Assembly (NCBI GenBank): GCA_023974075.1
Contig: CM043808.1
Location: 19,776,204 to 19,840,203, forward strand
Reading direction: 5' to 3'
From: Chaenocephalus aceratus
Taxonomy: Eukaryota; Chordata; Actinopteri; Perciformes; Channichthyidae
Length of the DNA: 64,000 nt
A program made the position numbers and the translations under genes. The notes under the pieces are model-generated. The model saw nothing but the letters and a program-made list of their open reading frames with translations, was not told where the DNA came from and ran no database searches. Of this stretch, positions 25,636 to 37,116 are shown piece after piece. Numbering within the stretch: the first letter of the stretch is position 1; each line of letters opens with the position of its first letter.

Positions 25636-25767
25636 CTATCTGCTGCGGAAACCAGGACGAGCTATTTCGGGATCTGTTTTTCGGGGGCTCCTCAGTCTCT
25701 CATTTACCCGGCTCCTGATCTTATGCCACTGGTCAATGTTCAGATTTGGGAACCAATTGGAAGCATA
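25636..25767 (-). CDS. Candidate terminal coding exon inside the TA element
   Basis: Read on the minus strand, the acceptor (GAGTCCTACAG) at 25768-25769 is followed by 43 open codons and a TAG at 25636-25638. The peptide includes NWFPNLNIDQWHKIRSR and RSPRKTDPEIARPGF. A polyadenylation signal (TTTATT on plus, 25594-25599) follows 37 bases downstream of the stop, giving a coherent 3' end of a spliced gene. I do not recognise the protein. It could be the C-terminus of the element's own transposase or a captured host exon. No upstream exon could be assigned. Confidence 0.4.
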   Translation of the reverse strand, partial: YASNWFPNLNIDQWHKIRSRVNERLRSPRKTDPEIARPGFRSR

Positions 25768-26399
25768 CTGTAGGACTCAATCTTTTTCAACATCTTGACG
25801 GGAAAAAAGGAAGGTGTAAATGTTTGAATGATGAATAAACAGTGAGGAGGGGTACAGTATGAATACACTAGATATACACAGCAGCCCAGCCTGTGAGCAG
25901 TATGAACACCAATGAGCTACCAGCGAGTCGAGAGAGAGAATGATATCTGCATTTTATCTTTTGGTTTGATTAGGACACATCCTGGGTATTGTGTTTACAA
26001 ACATTGACCAGACCGTTCACCAGCCCCCACCCCCCATGTTGCCTATGCTGTCCTGTGTTGCGAACTCTTTGTTTAAAACGAATTGGCCATCGGAATGTGT
26101 GGAGGAATTCTCCCAAGGGTCACATTCCACAGCTCTCCCCCCCCTGTAGGTTTTTGTTTGCATATTATATATTATATTTACAGCCCTTAAGATACACTTT
26201 TGTGTTTAACAGCTGACCACCATGACATACTTTGTTTTAGTAGATTTCGCATGAGAGCAAAATGTATAAATATGAGCATTAAATTATATGAATATGAGAA
26301 CAAAATGCATGAATGTGTGAGTGACAATATATGAATGTGTGCATTGAAATATGATAATATGAGAGAAAAATGTATGAATGTGTGATTGTAAATATATAG

Positions 26400-26550
26400 G
26401 TGTGTGAGAGTGAAAATGTATGTATGTAAAAGGCGAATATACGTGTGTGTGAGAGTGAAAATGTATGTATGTAAAAGGAGAATATATGTGTGTAAGAGTG
26501 AAAATGTATGTATGTAAAAGGAGAATATATGTGTGTAAGAGTGAAAATAT
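26400..26550 (+). repeat. Minisatellite, ~50-bp unit
   Basis: About three copies of a unit containing GAGTGAAAATGTATGTATGT then AAAAGGAGAATATATGTGTG. On the minus strand this makes a repetitive His/Ser/Phe/Tyr frame that I regard as spurious. Confidence 0.9.
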
Positions 26551-27136
26551 GCTGCATTTTGAATGTCCGATAGTCCACCATTTCCAACGTATTCATCATA
26601 ATTAATTATATTTATTTCGTTTGGCTGTAGGATTTTTGACTTTGTTTAGAGCAGTGATCTTCTACTATATGAACATTTTGGACCCAAAATCGCAAAAAAA
26701 AAACGTAAAAACAGATTTTGAAAATGATATTATTTTTCATATAGGTAACACAAACATACACAACGAAACCATTTAAAAGCTGGAAATATATACATGGGAT
26801 GTCACTATGATAATGTGAAAGTTTGATTGAGGTAGCATGGGATTTCATTCTGATAAGGCAAAAGTGTTATTATAAATATAATACAAATATATATATATAT
26901 ACACATTATGTACAAAAATCAGTTTCTTCTGTCTTTATCTGTGCCACGCTTCAAAGCGGTTTCTGTCAACTACGACACAGAGGGCAACATCACAGGTACC
27001 TCCTCCTCCATGTCAAAAAACAAGCTTAAAGCTTGACTCACGTTCAGAGTTCTCTTCATCATTGTTGAATCTTCAAAACTCTAAATCTATCTAACTATAT
27101 CTAAATTCTCAATGTTTGTCTGTCACTTTACTTCAA

Positions 27137-27305
27137 TTGTCGTCTCCCGCCGCCTCTCTTCGTCTCCCGCCACCTCTCTTCGTCTCCCGCCGCCTGTCTT
27201 CGTATATTTTCGTCTCTCTCCATTTCCCGCTGTCTCTCTTCGGTTCCCGCCGTCCCTCTTCGTCTCTTTTCATCTCTTTTCGTCTCTTTTCGTCTCGTTT
27301 CGTAT
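27137..27305 (+). repeat. Pyrimidine-rich minisatellite
   Basis: Degenerate tandem units of about 20 bases (TCTTCGTCTCCCGCCGCCTC) decaying into CGTCTCTTTT units. Strong strand asymmetry (C+T). Confidence 0.9.
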
Positions 27306-27329
27306 CACTCCGTTTACCTGATTCAATAT

Positions 27330-28056
27330 GGTCTAGCTGCGGCCGTGGACAGTACACGACGGTACACAACGGTACACGACACGCCCACCTGACACGACAC
27401 TACGGTGGCTGAGAGGCATGGCAGATGAAAAGTGAATTGACGACACTACACGACACGCCCCCTACTACACCGCCTACGGTGGCTGAGAGACCGTACATGG
27501 CATGTTATTGTAGCATTTTAAGCAACTATTAGGCAAATAAATTAATAACCTATCCGTTTGAGAACCCCTTGGAACCCCTCATCCCATTTTGATGGTTGAC
27601 ATCTCATTTGAACAGTGAAAGCCAGAATGACAGCAGGGGTGAATTTCATTTTATAATTTTGCAATAAGTCAAAGATATGTTTACTGTATATTACAAAAAT
27701 GCTTGTCATGTAGGCATACTGGAGGTATATATCTATATAGCAAAATAAACACAATTACACAGCGCTAAACAGACACATCGACAAACAAACGAGAACCTAA
27801 ATAGTATGTAATTATATCTAAAACCACAATACGTTAATTACCTGTACTCGGTGCGCCATATTGTTTGTTGTCTGTTGTCTGTAAACCTCCATGTCTCCTT
27901 AAATATCCTTGCGTCAGCGTCTCACGTGTTGGGCGTGCTCTCTTCTGACCATATTTGGAAGTACAACTTTCGCGGCCGCACCGTAGTGTCGTGTCAGGTG
28001 GGCGTGTCGTGTACCATCGTGTACCGTCGTGTATTGTCCGCGGCCGCAGCTAGACC
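27330..28056. mobile_element. GC-rich inverted-repeat element, 727 bp
   Basis: The 78-base left arm (27330-27407, from GGTCTAGCTGCGGCCG) is repeated inverted at 27979-28056 with few mismatches. The arms contain repeated ACACGACGGTACA-like motifs and NotI-like GCGGCCGC sequence. No target duplication is clear. A partial further copy of the arm motif (CACTACACGACACGCCC) lies at about 27445. No coding is seen. The middle (27840-27960) includes a CACGTG and could be a promoter-like region. Confidence 0.75.
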
Positions 28057-28623
28057 CTTCTCACCCAAGCCCCCAGGAAGTGTGCCGTACTCAGATGGAA
28101 ATATTCGTGCTGGCCAAACGGCGGTACTGCATATCCGTTTGGTTGCCAGGCCCGGAAACACTTTTTCCCATTGACTTACATGGGGAAAGAGTGGTCTGTA
28201 ACTCGTTGGATACATTTTTTTAAACTAAATAAACAACCCAGTATGAACACTTGTATAGCCCTTATTAAAAACATTCGTTCCTCAAGTTGTAAAAATGTGC
28301 TAATAACGTTATTCTGAGAGTTATTTCCCTCGGCATTATGAACGCGCATCTAACCCACGGGACCGCGCTGCCCGGCACGTTCATGTTACGTGTTCAGCAC
28401 TCCATGAGTTTCTCTTTACCCATGGATGCACAATAACAACGGACCCATATCGCCTTACTGCCAGCCCACGGAGCTGTAATAATGGATATATTGCACATAT
28501 TTGCTGTAATTCATCATTTGTAAAATATTATACTACATGGGCTGTATGATGTAAATCTTGTACCGTAAATGTTGTATTAAATAAAGTTAATATTACCGAC
28601 GTAGATTAACGTTCCTGTAGCTT

Positions 28624-28625
<2 letters not shown>

Positions 28626-28660
<35 letters not shown>
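28626..28660. repeat. (TA)n microsatellite
   Basis: About 17 AT dinucleotides. Confidence 0.95.
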
Positions 28661-28665
<5 letters not shown>

Positions 28666-29639
28666 CAGTGCAATAATTCTTTCATGCTAAATGAAGCTCT
28701 GTTGGATATCACTAGATCCTGTTACAGCATAATAGAAGTACATAACGATTAATGTGTACATTAGCATAATTACTAGCTAGCCGCTAGCTGCTAACTGCAT
28801 AATAACAAGCCATTACCATGCTGTCATGAGAGCACGGTGCTGTTACGTGTACGCAAATTGACGTGCTTGATGTGAACGAGCATGTTGGTTAAAGTTGCGC
28901 ATGCGCTATGAGCGCACATACGGGTACTTCTCAGGCATGCCGGGTAATCTGTGACGTTTCACTCTCTCAAAAGTTGGGCCATTTTATCATCCTGCGCTAA
29001 TGAGCAACTCTCATAGGAATGAATGAGGCTCCGCCTCCCACGCTGTATCCAGTTCTTATTATACATCCATGTTCTCACCTGATTACCTCACCCCCTCCCT
29101 GGTAAATACATCCTGTTGAGCAGAATCTACAGTTTCCAGTATTTTCCGTTTCGTAAAATGATAAAATACGGCGAAGATATTAAAATATGTGCTTCCATTA
29201 TTCATACTTCTGAAATATATCTGTATTAACTTTATATCATCGTATCTCCGTGTTTACTGGGTCTTTTTGCATGAAAAAAAGACTGGGATATAGTTTCAAG
29301 CCAGTACTTTTGACAGAAACACACGGCAATGTTGTCCGGACTGTTGTTTTTATGCGGCACCGGCTTGAACAGGTCATGTGATCTGATCACGCCGGCGTGA
29401 CGGTCGACTCCAAAGGGTTAATATTAAATACATATAAGTATTTTTACAACTTGTATTTAGAAATACTCTGTTGTAATTATTGATGCATACATGTGTTCAT
29501 TCATTCAATGTGGCATCTGCTATAATGGGGTTAATGTATGATATTACTTAATAATACAATACATTATAATATATGATATGATAATTACATTTTAGTTTTA
29601 TTCATTTCTTATTTCATAGTTTCTCATTATTATTATTTG

Positions 29640-29770
29640 TATCGCTCATCTTATTTTTGATTTTATTAATCTGTGTGAATCTGTGCTGTCCTGTTTTTCA
29701 CTCTCACCCTGTTGCTGTTTGAACTACTGAATTTCCCCACGGGATTAATAAAGGTCCATCTTATCTTATC
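29640..29770 (+). mobile_element. LINE 3' tail
   Basis: GAATTTCCCCACGGGATTAA followed by TAAAGG and repeated TTATCT/ATCTT units is the usual 3' end of fish L2/CR1-like LINEs (GAATTTCCCCnnGGGATnAATAAAG). Only the tail is recognised. Confidence 0.6.
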
Positions 29771-30081
29771 TTAATGTATAAGTTGATTTACTTCAATCTA
29801 CTGTACTGTGTAAAAACACCCCAACAATATTACAAGAAATATACTGCATAAAGCAAACTATATACTTTATTTGATCTAAAATATTGATGTTTCTACAACA
29901 CCCAGTTGTCTTTGTGTATTTTGTGAATAAAGCGCCATCTCATGGTTAAATTCTGTAATTGAACAAATGGGGAAATTGGGCAATGCCCTCTAGCAATTTC
30001 GCAACACCCCCAGCCACTGGCATCCGCTGGGCTTTTGACTGGGACACACCCATTTGAGTCTGATCTGCAGTGCTACATCTC

Positions 30082-30640
30082 TAAGCACACACAACAGTCA
30101 GAGTTTTCCCCCCCATCACCTGCAGGCGTAGGGTGGCGACCCTCTCATCCACTGGGGTAAACTCCAACAAATAAGCACCCAACCGGGGGTTTGTGAGTAT
30201 CCCCACACCCGCCCGGCGCCTCACACCTTGGGCAACTCCGGAGAAGAATAGAGTCCAACCCCTATCCAGAAGTAAAGTTCCAGAGCCGACGCTGTGCGTA
30301 TGGTGAGCCCAATCAGATCCAACTGGTAACGCTCCACCTCCCGCACAAGCTCCGGCTCCTTCCCCCCCAGAGAGGTGACGTTCCACGTCCCCAAAGCAAG
30401 CTTATGTCGCCCGGGTCTGGTCCGTCGAGACCCTCTGCTTTCACTGCCACCCATCAGGCAGCGCACCCGACCCCATCGCTGTTTCCCGTAGGTGGTGGGC
30501 CCGCGGGACGGAGAAGCGGAGGTGTTGCCCACGTTGCCTTTTCGGGCTGTGCCCGGCCAGGCTCCGTGGCAAGCCCGGCCACCAGACGCTCGCCGACGAG
30601 TCCTCCTTCTGGGCCTGGCTCGTGTGTCGCCTTTCTGTTG
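30082..30640 (-). pseudogene. Rex3 5' part: endonuclease N-terminal region (split copy)
   Basis: Minus-strand frames encode the start of a Rex3 AP-endonuclease: LALGTWNVTSLGGKEPELV (the TWNV motif near the N-terminus) and VERYQLDLIGLT in one frame. A second frame has THSVGSGTLLLDRGWTLFFS through LTVVCA. A frameshift near 30310 separates them. The frame ends at the TA where the 6690-bp element entered and continues at 23391. On the 5' side a short GC-rich leader runs to about 30640. Confidence 0.9.
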
Positions 30641-31089
30641 AAAATTATTTTCTACAGTAAATCTGCATCTGATATGTGATTTGAAGAAAGTAGAACCTTC
30701 TCATATGGGTACATACAGACTTTAAAATAAATATTGTCGAGCACTCTACATTTCGTTATTGTCAGTGCCGTGGCCATGTTTTTTCTCTTTATTAGAAATA
30801 ATTTGCAGTATTGCTCTGTGATAAAAACAAAGGTGAATCTGCACGTCTTAAACGCCACAGCCCAGGAGCAGAAGAGCACAGCTTTTCAGAAATTATTCTG
30901 TTTATCAGTTTATTCTTCAAAACGTTGGCAGTACAGGCAGAAGAGAAAAGTGAAGAGAATATTCCTAGCCTCTAGGTCTAGGATGTTGTGAATTATTATA
31001 TTCAATTAACAGACGTTGTGTTTTGAATTTGTAAAAGGGTACATTTTCATATGACTCGTGGTGGTAACTCACCTTTGGGCTGAATGCCA
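30641..31089. other. No gene seen
   Basis: Nothing recognisable. Confidence 0.5.
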
Positions 31090-31202
31090 TGCTTCCACAA
31101 AGATTTAATGAGACAGTAAATCATATCTTTGTAAAGCAACCTTGAGGTTATGAAAGGCGCTATATAAATGCAAGTTATTATTATTATTATTATTATTATT
31201 AT
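31090..31202 (+). mobile_element. LINE/SINE 3' tail with (ATT)n
   Basis: GAAAGGCGCTATATAAATGC followed by an ATT microsatellite (31169-31202) is the standard 3' end of several fish LINE/SINE families. The body is not recognisable. Confidence 0.6.
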
Positions 31203-33919
31203 AGGGAATGCACAGTATGAAGCCCAATTAAGGATAAATGGTGAATGTAAAAATAGGGACAGTTGCAGTTGGTGTGGATCTTGTAGTTTAACACTAATGC
31301 TTGGGTCACAGTGATGTACAGCGGCAGTTGTAGTAGTGGGGTATTAGTGTGTCTTTCCTGATTCTCTAGGATGTTTACCCTTAACACGCTCATTAAAGAT
31401 AAACTATCCCTGCTCCCTGTATGAATAACATCTCTCTATGGCAGCTTGATTAATATACTGAATATTCAACTATCATGATCATGTGATAGCTATGTGATTC
31501 ACAGTGGAGCAGGCACTTGAACACAGCTATAGTATTATACATTACAACACTGACACAGAGAAATGTGCTATGTCATGAGCTGCAGCCATAATCTATGTCT
31601 AGGTACAGCTGGATAAACTTCATAAATCATTATCATGACACCTACATTTATTTATTCCCTCTCACTGAAGCAGCATGTTTCTCAGTTAAAGACTTTCCTC
31701 GAAGTACATGTGCACAATATTTATTTGCACACATAACTCAATCAAGGTTATTTATTTCATCATCTTGGTCCACTTTAGCAAGAAGCACTGAACATTAAAC
31801 TTGGACATTTAAAGTGGATTACCTTCTTTACGTTAGATTTGTAATCATTTCCCATGCAATTTGTGCAACAGAAATATTTGTATTATACCTTATATATGAT
31901 ATGATATTATAATTCATATATTATAATTAGCTATGTAGCTAATATGGAAAAGGACATTCCATACATTTTACACTTTCACAAAAGTGGCTCCAGAAGAACA
32001 AACAAATGTAGCACTGCTCCAATATGTCCCTTTCCTATTTCTTATTTTATTCTTCTTGTTCAATAGTTTTAAAATTAAATTAGGCAAAATTACTCTTTTT
32101 TTTATTTGTTTTGCTCTTTGCTTTTGAACTAAATCCTCTGCACTAACCTGCCTTAAAGTCAAAGCCATTTTGACTGTGACATCTATAACACAGTTAAGGT
32201 GAACATCCTCTGTCTGCTGTATGACTAAATTGTTTTTTCCATGGCTGTTTAAAGATAATACAATCAGTGGGACGAGGTTTGAAAAGGTCTGAGGAAAGTA
32301 AAATGTGGCAGAGTTCCAATTGATTTAAGTATTTCTATGCTTTAATTCTACTTTCTCTGAAAGGAAAGCAGAACTATTGATGAACCAAATTGAAATTTTT
32401 TGATACATTTAAGGAGGTTTTGCCTTAAAGAACAGACAAGTGTGAATGTCAAGAAAGTTAGAATTTGAGCTTTTATAAACTAGATGCAGAGACAGACGTC
32501 CGGGCGGGGGTGTATCCATTCAGAGTTCCCCAGAGTTCAAAGTTCAATACTGACTGTCGAAAATCCCTCGAGTTTAAAACTATTCAATGAGACAAGAGTC
32601 ACATTCACAGCACATGTATTTCAACACGCTGAAATTGCTTTACTTCAATGTGTATGGTCAAATACAGTGTGACATTTTCTCCACCTTTGAAGTGAAAAAT
32701 AAGGGCCTTTTTATGACATGAATAATGAGTAAATGTGGTGTCAGGGTGCTGGAAAGGCTACTTTTGCTATGCTGACATTAATAACAAAACAAGTTCAACA
32801 AGCCTTGGACATAATTCATACCTATTAGAGTCAATATTCTGAGTTGTTAAAGTGAATTATCTTCATAGTCATCTAAAGCAGCCTCATTAAAGCATAACAG
32901 GAACATGTCTCTGACATCAGACACTATCTGCTGATCTTGAAGGAGGAAATGTATTATTAAAGGAATGTATTACACTCTGGAGAAATTAGCATGCTTTAAA
33001 CTTCCTTCTAAAGTTTTTTGAATCCGCCTGCAGTTTTTCTGCCCTGTTTTATAAATATATAATTAGCTGTTAGTCATTATTTGCCAATATGATGACATGG
33101 TGTTTGTCAATTGCATCTTCTATCGCATATTTATGTAGATTAGGTATGGAAAAACTAAAAGTGATGCGGTTATATTACAAAAGTTTATATGTGTACTTTC
33201 TATCAGCACATATATTTACTATGTACATTCCTAAAACCATACACAAATCAGAAAGTCTTAAATTATAAAAAAGTTTATTTTCCATTGTATCCCTCTTTAT
33301 ACTTTGACAATTTTAAATACTTGACTTTTAGCTCAGACCAGCAGTGGTCCGCTAGGATTCTGAGGAGCCTTTGGCATCTATGAATCTCGCCATGGGAGGT
33401 GGGTGTTTAGCATGCAAGCATTGTTTGTAAGGTTGTGTGTGTGAATACAAATACTTTTGTATGTTTGTACCTTTATATCTCTATGATATGACGTGTGGGG
33501 CCGCAATAGAGCTGTTGGTTGCTGGTCCAGTTAGAAAAGGATTATATTGTTGGGCTTTTTGTCACCTTTCGGACGTCTACAAATTGTCAAATCCTCTAGT
33601 ATTTCACAAAAAGCCACCAATAAAAATGACAAATTAATGATCTTAGGCCCTCCAAGTGTTGTTTGTGGTTCTTTGGAGAACGCCTGACCTCTATGTTAGA
33701 AACCACTGAACTCAGTTAACACATTTTATATAAAGTAGTTAAAAAGAATTCCACCTCGTCCAGTTACAGCAGTAAAATGCTGCTTACACCGTGTTGCATC
33801 AGTATGAACAGTGTGTCATTTGAAGTCATTTAGCAGTTTTAAAGGGCAATTTTTCTGCAGCACTTTGATAACTGGATTTTGAATATAGATGTTCGGTAGT
33901 TAATTAAAATGATTACTAT
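31203..33919. other. No gene seen; intron-like DNA
   Basis: No repeat, domain or RNA gene recognised in 2.7 kb. Confidence 0.5.
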
Positions 33920-34371
33920 TGTAAGGGAAACTTCTGCAGCAATGGAGAGTCAGGACTCAGAGAGACACGAGGAGAGTTGGAGCTTTGATGTCAAACACTG
34001 GTAGTTTATTACAAGTCAACGGCAGGAGAATTCATATCACAAGTCACAGCAGCAAAAGGTTCTGACTGCACGGGTGGGTTGTCATGTCAATTCTGCCCAG
34101 CCTATCTCTCGATAGACCTTTTAACTAGTTTACAGAGAGTTAATCAGCATATTGGGGGAGGCGTAAACATCTGTGGAGCTACAGGAGATATCCCCCAACT
34201 AGAAATACTCAATCACTTGTCAGTGGTGTTTAGAAGCCAGCATTCTCACAGTCGTAAACCCTCCCTATACCCTGTAGGTCAAGCTGTAAAACCTAGTATC
34301 AACATACGACTGCATCAACACATTCCTTACGGAACATAAGGAGCAGGGCTGATCGTAAATGTAAACACACA
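33920..34371 (-). mobile_element. LTR-like interspersed repeat, copy 2
   Basis: Reverse complement of the block at 5-436, with scattered substitutions and small indels (452 against 432 bases). It starts TGTAAGGG and ends ACACACA on the plus strand, with the polyadenylation signal inverted near 34005. No flanking duplication is visible. Confidence 0.6.
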
Positions 34372-36503
34372 GTAAATGTTAAATATCTTAGGAGTAAGGA
34401 AGAATTATTATTTGACACTTAGGAAGAGAGAAGAAATATTCTCTAACAACTATTACTTAAGTAAGTGATCTAAAGGGATCTTCCGTGGCTGCCAGCTTCC
34501 AGCCAACAGGTTCAGCATTGTAACTCTGCATCTCCGTCCCTGTTCGAGTGCTCCACCTCAGCAACCCCCGACAAAAAGATCTAACGCGGCCACTGCCTGA
34601 TTCAAGTTTAATCAATAGAGCTGACTGAGTAAGACAATCTCCAGCAACAGGGTTTGAATATTAACAAGAACCAATTTCCCTCACTACCTACAACTTTAAA
34701 AAAGTTATAATCTCCGATGAGACAAGTGAACTTTAACTCACATCCAAATCTTTTGTAATCACTAGCAGTGTTTTCAATTCTCATCTACTTCACTCTTCAC
34801 ACAGGCCATGCAGATAAGAGAGAACTGTTGAAAGAAGGATTCATAACGGCTGCTCTATCTCAGGACAAAGTACAGTGTGCATATTCCTCAATTTGCATTA
34901 GTAAATGCCAAGAATCTATCGTCAGGTGATAGTTTATAGATATGAGGTGGCTGAGACTGAGGCCAAGTTGACTCATTGCAAGAGATCTGGATGTTATTTA
35001 ATAAGTTTGCTAAATTACCTCATGCCACCCTTTCTTTTATCTTCTTTTCACTTCCCCACATCCTATCACTCTTCTCACTCTATGCTCTGAAAAGTACTCT
35101 CTCTGATTTAGTATACGTTTGCTGTAAGGAAGAGTGATTTGCTTTAGTTTAAAGCTAAGGGAAAGCTTTATTTTCCAGAAATAGTATGCAATACTTTTTT
35201 AAGAAGAGGTTTAATGCTTAAGGTTCCAATAGATTATTTTTTATTATGAAAAGTAAGCATTTAAAAGTAAAGGAAGCCCTTCATATCTGTCTGGCAATGA
35301 CGCCACCAGCTTGCAGTACGGTTCACTGTAAATCTTCAACACCATTTATGTTGTATCGTAAAGCATTTCCTGTGGTCCTCCTTCTGTTTGGGACTTGTAT
35401 CATGTTTTTATAACAGCAGGATTAACACTGTTCACTGTGACTCCAATTTGACATTTATTAACAAAAAATACTTGTCAGTGTCTCTGGAGGATTTTGACAA
35501 AGCAGCATCATTTCAAATCAAATGATATAACGGCAGAGGCCATGAAGATCAACAGCATGAGAAAAACATAAAGCTTCTAAGATAGAGAATAAATAATAGA
35601 GGCGAAAGAGGACTGAATACCAGACACAATCACATTTAAGTGAATATATGAAACATGGTAACCATATTCCTTTCAGTGTCAAATTGTAAAAAAAAAACAT
35701 CTCATGAAGTGGCATTCAAGCTGTCAAAATAAAATGACAGTAATGTTCCTAGGAACTGGGACAGAGGGGTTGGATCAGGTAAAGCATTCATTGAAACGGG
35801 AATAATTGAATTGTTTATATCTACAGGCTGTTAATGACTCACTTGTTAGGAGTCTGTTGCTCTGATGAGCTCTATTATTAGATCGATGTTATTCTCAGTG
35901 AAAATTGCTGTGGTTCAGTAAGGAGTTGAAGAAACGCCATATAATTAGCTCATGCCTCTATTTGGAAGATGAATGGTTTTTAAATGTGTGTTTTATTTCA
36001 GTTCTGTGTCCTTTTGTTAGCCTATCGACCCAGTTTTAAAAAGTTACACATGTTTTAGCCATTGACTGTGTTTTCTGCAAAACCATAATGTCCCGTGTGC
36101 CGACTCAGCCAGTTTCAATCATAACACAGTACTTTACCACATTTTGAAAAAACCCAAATCCCTGTACTTTAAGTAAAACCTTTGAAAATGGATATCATCT
36201 TAGAGTATTGGACAAAAAAAGCAACAAAGCAAAACAAACAATTGTAGATTCAGTGCCATGACCACAGCATTTTATTTGTAAAGGCTTATTGTTTCCAAAA
36301 CCACTCACACAGCCACACAGGAAACCAAAACCAGGAACTGAAATGGGAACATTTTACAAAATGCGACCAATCACCACAAAAAGCAATGTGTTCCTACAGT
36401 TCAGAACTTTTCAGCACATTTTAGTTTCAGTATTTTCAGACCTCAGGAAATGTATTTCTTAGCTTGCAAGAGTTCTGCAAAAGTGTAAACCCTTTCAACT
36501 GAA
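34372..36503. other. No gene seen; intron-like DNA
   Basis: No recognisable repeat or exon. Confidence 0.5.
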
Positions 36504-37116
36504 CACTCTTAAAACTACTGGGTTAAAAAATAACCCAATCATAACCCAGCTGCTGAGTCACTATAGGACAGAACACGCGCTGGGTTGTCTTAACCCATAC
36601 GCTGGGCTGGATAATTTTAACCCATGTGCGGGGTTGTTTATTTGACCCAAGCTAGTGATTGAAATTAACTATATCACTGGGTTAAATAAATATAAACCAT
36701 ACATTGGGTTGTTCATTTGACCCAAGCTAGTGATTGAAATTAACTATATTGTTGGGCTAAATAGAATATTATAATAATGTATAATAGTGTAATGAATTAT
36801 CTCCAAACACACCGTATATATATAAAAATGCATTTATTGATAATTTGAACAGTTTTGGCAAATCGCCAACATTCCATTTCCACTACAAAAGAACAATGCA
36901 TTTTAGCACAATACAAATTAAATATATTTAACTCTTAAATAAATTAAAAAACACCTTAAAAACAGTGCTAGGGACTTGAGAAATATCTGTGTGTATTTTA
37001 ACCATCAGTTATGAGTGAACACAATTTTCAGGAACAGTTCTGCATATTAATTTAACACATGGACCATAAAGACCCAATACATATAAAAGTATAAAACAAC
37101 ATCTACGAACAGTCCT

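Larger units (their letters stand above)
23392..30081. mobile_element. 6.7-kb TIR element with TA duplication, inserted in Rex3
   Basis: TA occurs at both ends (23390-23391 and 30082-30083). The termini form an imperfect 24-bp inverted repeat: left CAGATGTAGCGCTTCATTTC, right reversed GAGATGTAGCACTGCAGATC, both then CAGAC. Removing the element and one TA restores the Rex3 endonuclease frame exactly, with VVCA on one side and YVPNSSS on the other. TA duplication is known for Tc1/mariner and ISL2EU-type transposons, but no transposase of either is recognisable inside. The interior holds a hAT-type MITE (24631-25215), a GC-rich inverted-repeat element (27330-28056), a LINE tail (about 29640-29770) and one candidate terminal coding exon (25636-25767, minus strand). 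Some of the length is therefore secondary insertion. Confidence 0.85.

Noticed and set aside
26279..26599. 106-codon His/Ser/Phe/Tyr-rich frame on the minus strand
   Set aside because: It follows the ~50-bp minisatellite period. It is not a protein gene.
36504..36760. GGGTTA-like motifs as interstitial telomere sequence
   Set aside because: The motifs are degenerate, alternate in orientation and occur at both inverted ends of one element, so they are subterminal transposon repeats and not telomeric arrays.
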